From Marichromatium purpuratum 984 (lineage in GTDB: Bacteria > Pseudomonadota > Gammaproteobacteria > Chromatiales > Chromatiaceae): a stretch of DNA of 64,000 nucleotides. The DNA is taken from contig NZ_CP007031.1 of the NCBI RefSeq assembly GCF_000224005.2, forward strand, positions 1,351,501 to 1,415,500, given 5' to 3'. Positions within the stretch are counted from its first letter, which is position 1. Every line of letters starts with the position of its first letter. The position numbers and the translations under genes were made by a program. The notes beneath the pieces are model-generated. The model did no database searches. It was given only the letters and a program-made list of their open reading frames with translations, and was not told where the DNA came from. Shown here in pieces: positions 62,984 to 64,000 of the stretch.

Positions 62984-64000
62984 TCAGGCCGGCTGGCCGG
63001 ACTCGGTGCCCGGTTCGGGCTCGGCGGCCGGTCGCTCGACCAGGTGCTCGGCGATCATCTCGGTCAGCCCGACCACCGGGATATCCATGTTGAACTCCTC
63101 GAGCCCTTCTTCGAGCTGGGTGCGGCAGGTGGCGCACATGGTCACCATGCGATCCGGTTCGACCGCCTCGATCTGCGCCTTCTTGCGCTTGAAGGCGGCG
63201 AGCTTCAGCGGCTCGGCGCGCTCGTTGGAGCTGACCCCGCCGCCGGCCCCGCAGCACCATTGGAAGCGCCCGTGCTCGTCGAGGTCGACGAAGTGCTCCG
63301 CCACCAGGTCCATCAGCGCGCGCTGCTCGCCGATCACCCCGCTCTTGCGCGCGAGGTTGCAGGGATCGTGCATCGACAGCCGGTCTGCCTCCTTGCCCTC
63401 GGTATGCAACCGTCCGTCGCGGCGCAACTCGTCGAGCACCTCGATGATGTGGAAGACGCGGAAGGGATAAGGGCGCCCGATCAGGTTCGGTCCTTCCCAG
63501 CGGATCGCGGTGAAGGCGTGGCCGCACTCGGGGCTGATCACCCGGCTCACCCCGAGCGCCGAGGCTGCGGCCACCACGCGCTCGACCAGCTCGGCGGCGA
63601 TGTCCTTGCTGCCGATCTGGATCCCGGCGTTGGTGGCCTCGAAACACTGGGTGGAGAGCGTCCAGCGCACCCCGGCATGATCGAAGATACGGGTGATCGC
63701 CTCGAGGTACTCGGGAAAGTTGATGATCTCCATCGACGAGAGCATCACCAGGTATTCGGCCCCGGCGCGATCGACCGGCACCGTCAGCCCGGTGCTGCGC
63801 TCGACGTGCTTGATCTGCACCGCCAGCGTCTTCCACTGCAGCCCCATCGGGCTGCCGGTGCGGATCGCCCGCACCGAGGCGGCAACCAGTCCCTCCGGGG
63901 CATGCCCGGACTGCACCATGCCCTCGCGGGTCTTGCGGATCATGTAGACGAGATCGTTGCCCACCGGGCAGACCATGGAACAGCGCCCGCACAGGCTGCA
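62984..64000 (-). CDS. isp2: Isp2, HdrD/DsrK-like Fe-S protein of the hydrogenase (5' end outside window)
   Basis: 339 residues are visible, open at the window edge. The first readable codons complete a 4Fe-4S motif (CSLCGRCSMVCPVGND), so at least one ferredoxin-type cluster precedes the ATG at 63976. Two CCG-type domains follow, one modified: HPxCFEATNAG-like STQCFEATNAG with ISPECGHAF, and the complete DPCNLARKSG...CCGAGGG...CATCRTQLEEG. These bind the unusual cluster of heterodisulfide reductase HdrD and DsrK. Isp2 is thought to pass electrons between the hydrogenase and Isp1/quinone or sulfur-linked carriers. hynL starts 58 bases after its stop, in the same operon. Confidence 0.92.
   Translation of the reverse strand, partial: CSLCGRCSMVCPVGNDLVYMIRKTREGMVQSGHAPEGLVAASVRAIRTGSPMGLQWKTLAVQIKHVERSTGLTVPVDRAGAEYLVMLSSMEIINFPEYLEAITRIFDHAGVRWTLSTQCFEATNAGIQIGSKDIAAELVERVVAAASALGVSRVISPECGHAFTAIRWEGPNLIGRPYPFRVFHIIEVLDELRRDGRLHTEGKEADRLSMHDPCNLARKSGVIGEQRALMDLVAEHFVDLDEHGRFQWCCGAGGGVSSNERAEPLKLAAFKRKKAQIEAVEPDRMVTMCATCRTQLEEGLEEFNMDIPVVGLTEMIAEHLVERPAAEPEPGTESGQPA

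Overview
The window is GC-rich (roughly two thirds G+C by eye) and looks like the chromosome of a purple sulfur bacterium of the Chromatiaceae. This is an inference from gene content: a hyn-type uptake [NiFe] hydrogenase with an HdrD/DsrK-like Isp2 partner, a DabAB inorganic-carbon pump, a TRAP dicarboxylate importer with its DctBD two-component system, the oxygen-independent ubiquinone genes ubiU/ubiV/ubiT, and dense motility and c-di-GMP signalling. Marichromatium or a close relative would fit the base composition, but nothing here proves the genus.

Layout. 1-600: the 3' end of rpoD and a CAU tRNA. 600-3500: a small, lower-GC accessory stretch after the tRNA with a methyltransferase, an HNH nuclease and decayed coding fragments. 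3650-8740: a GAF protein, a large hybrid histidine kinase carrying a LOV-type domain, and a receiver-EAL phosphodiesterase, probably one light- or redox-responsive c-di-GMP module. 8900-9155: a short CRISPR array with no cas genes in the window. 9360-14850: dabB-dabA-murF. 14975-21475: a 1721-residue exonuclease-RecQ-UvrD fusion, flanked by two near-identical repeat modules made of terminal-inverted-repeat elements, REP-like hairpins and heptanucleotide tandem arrays. 21477-24121: lipoprotein, NUDIX, DUF808, ubiT. 24222-31696: usp-dctM-dctQ-dctP and dctD-dctB, with a sigma-54 promoter and paired palindromic operators between them. 31782-34859: ubiV-ubiU-yhcC under a perfect FNR box. 35065-38922: a giant FAD/Fe-S oxidoreductase. 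38941-39319: more heptamer arrays. 39397-59150: a signalling and motility block (CheV, two PilZ proteins, DamX-like, a putative metalloprotease, three HDOD proteins, MotAB, a ZorAB-like stator pair, HD-GYP, and a CHASE hybrid kinase). 59589-64000: panE, a small ORF, hynL and isp2 (cut by the window end).

How the parts fit. DctBD plus a sigma-54 promoter should drive the TRAP importer, with a Usp protein translationally coupled to dctM. FNR-type sites near yhcC-ubiUV and ubiT link ubiquinone synthesis to anaerobiosis. The LOV kinase/EAL pair, PilZ, HDOD and HD-GYP proteins and MotAB suggest extensive control of motility. The most unusual features are the helicase-nuclease fusion between direct repeat modules, the orphan ZorAB-like motor beside MotAB, and the composite repeat family.
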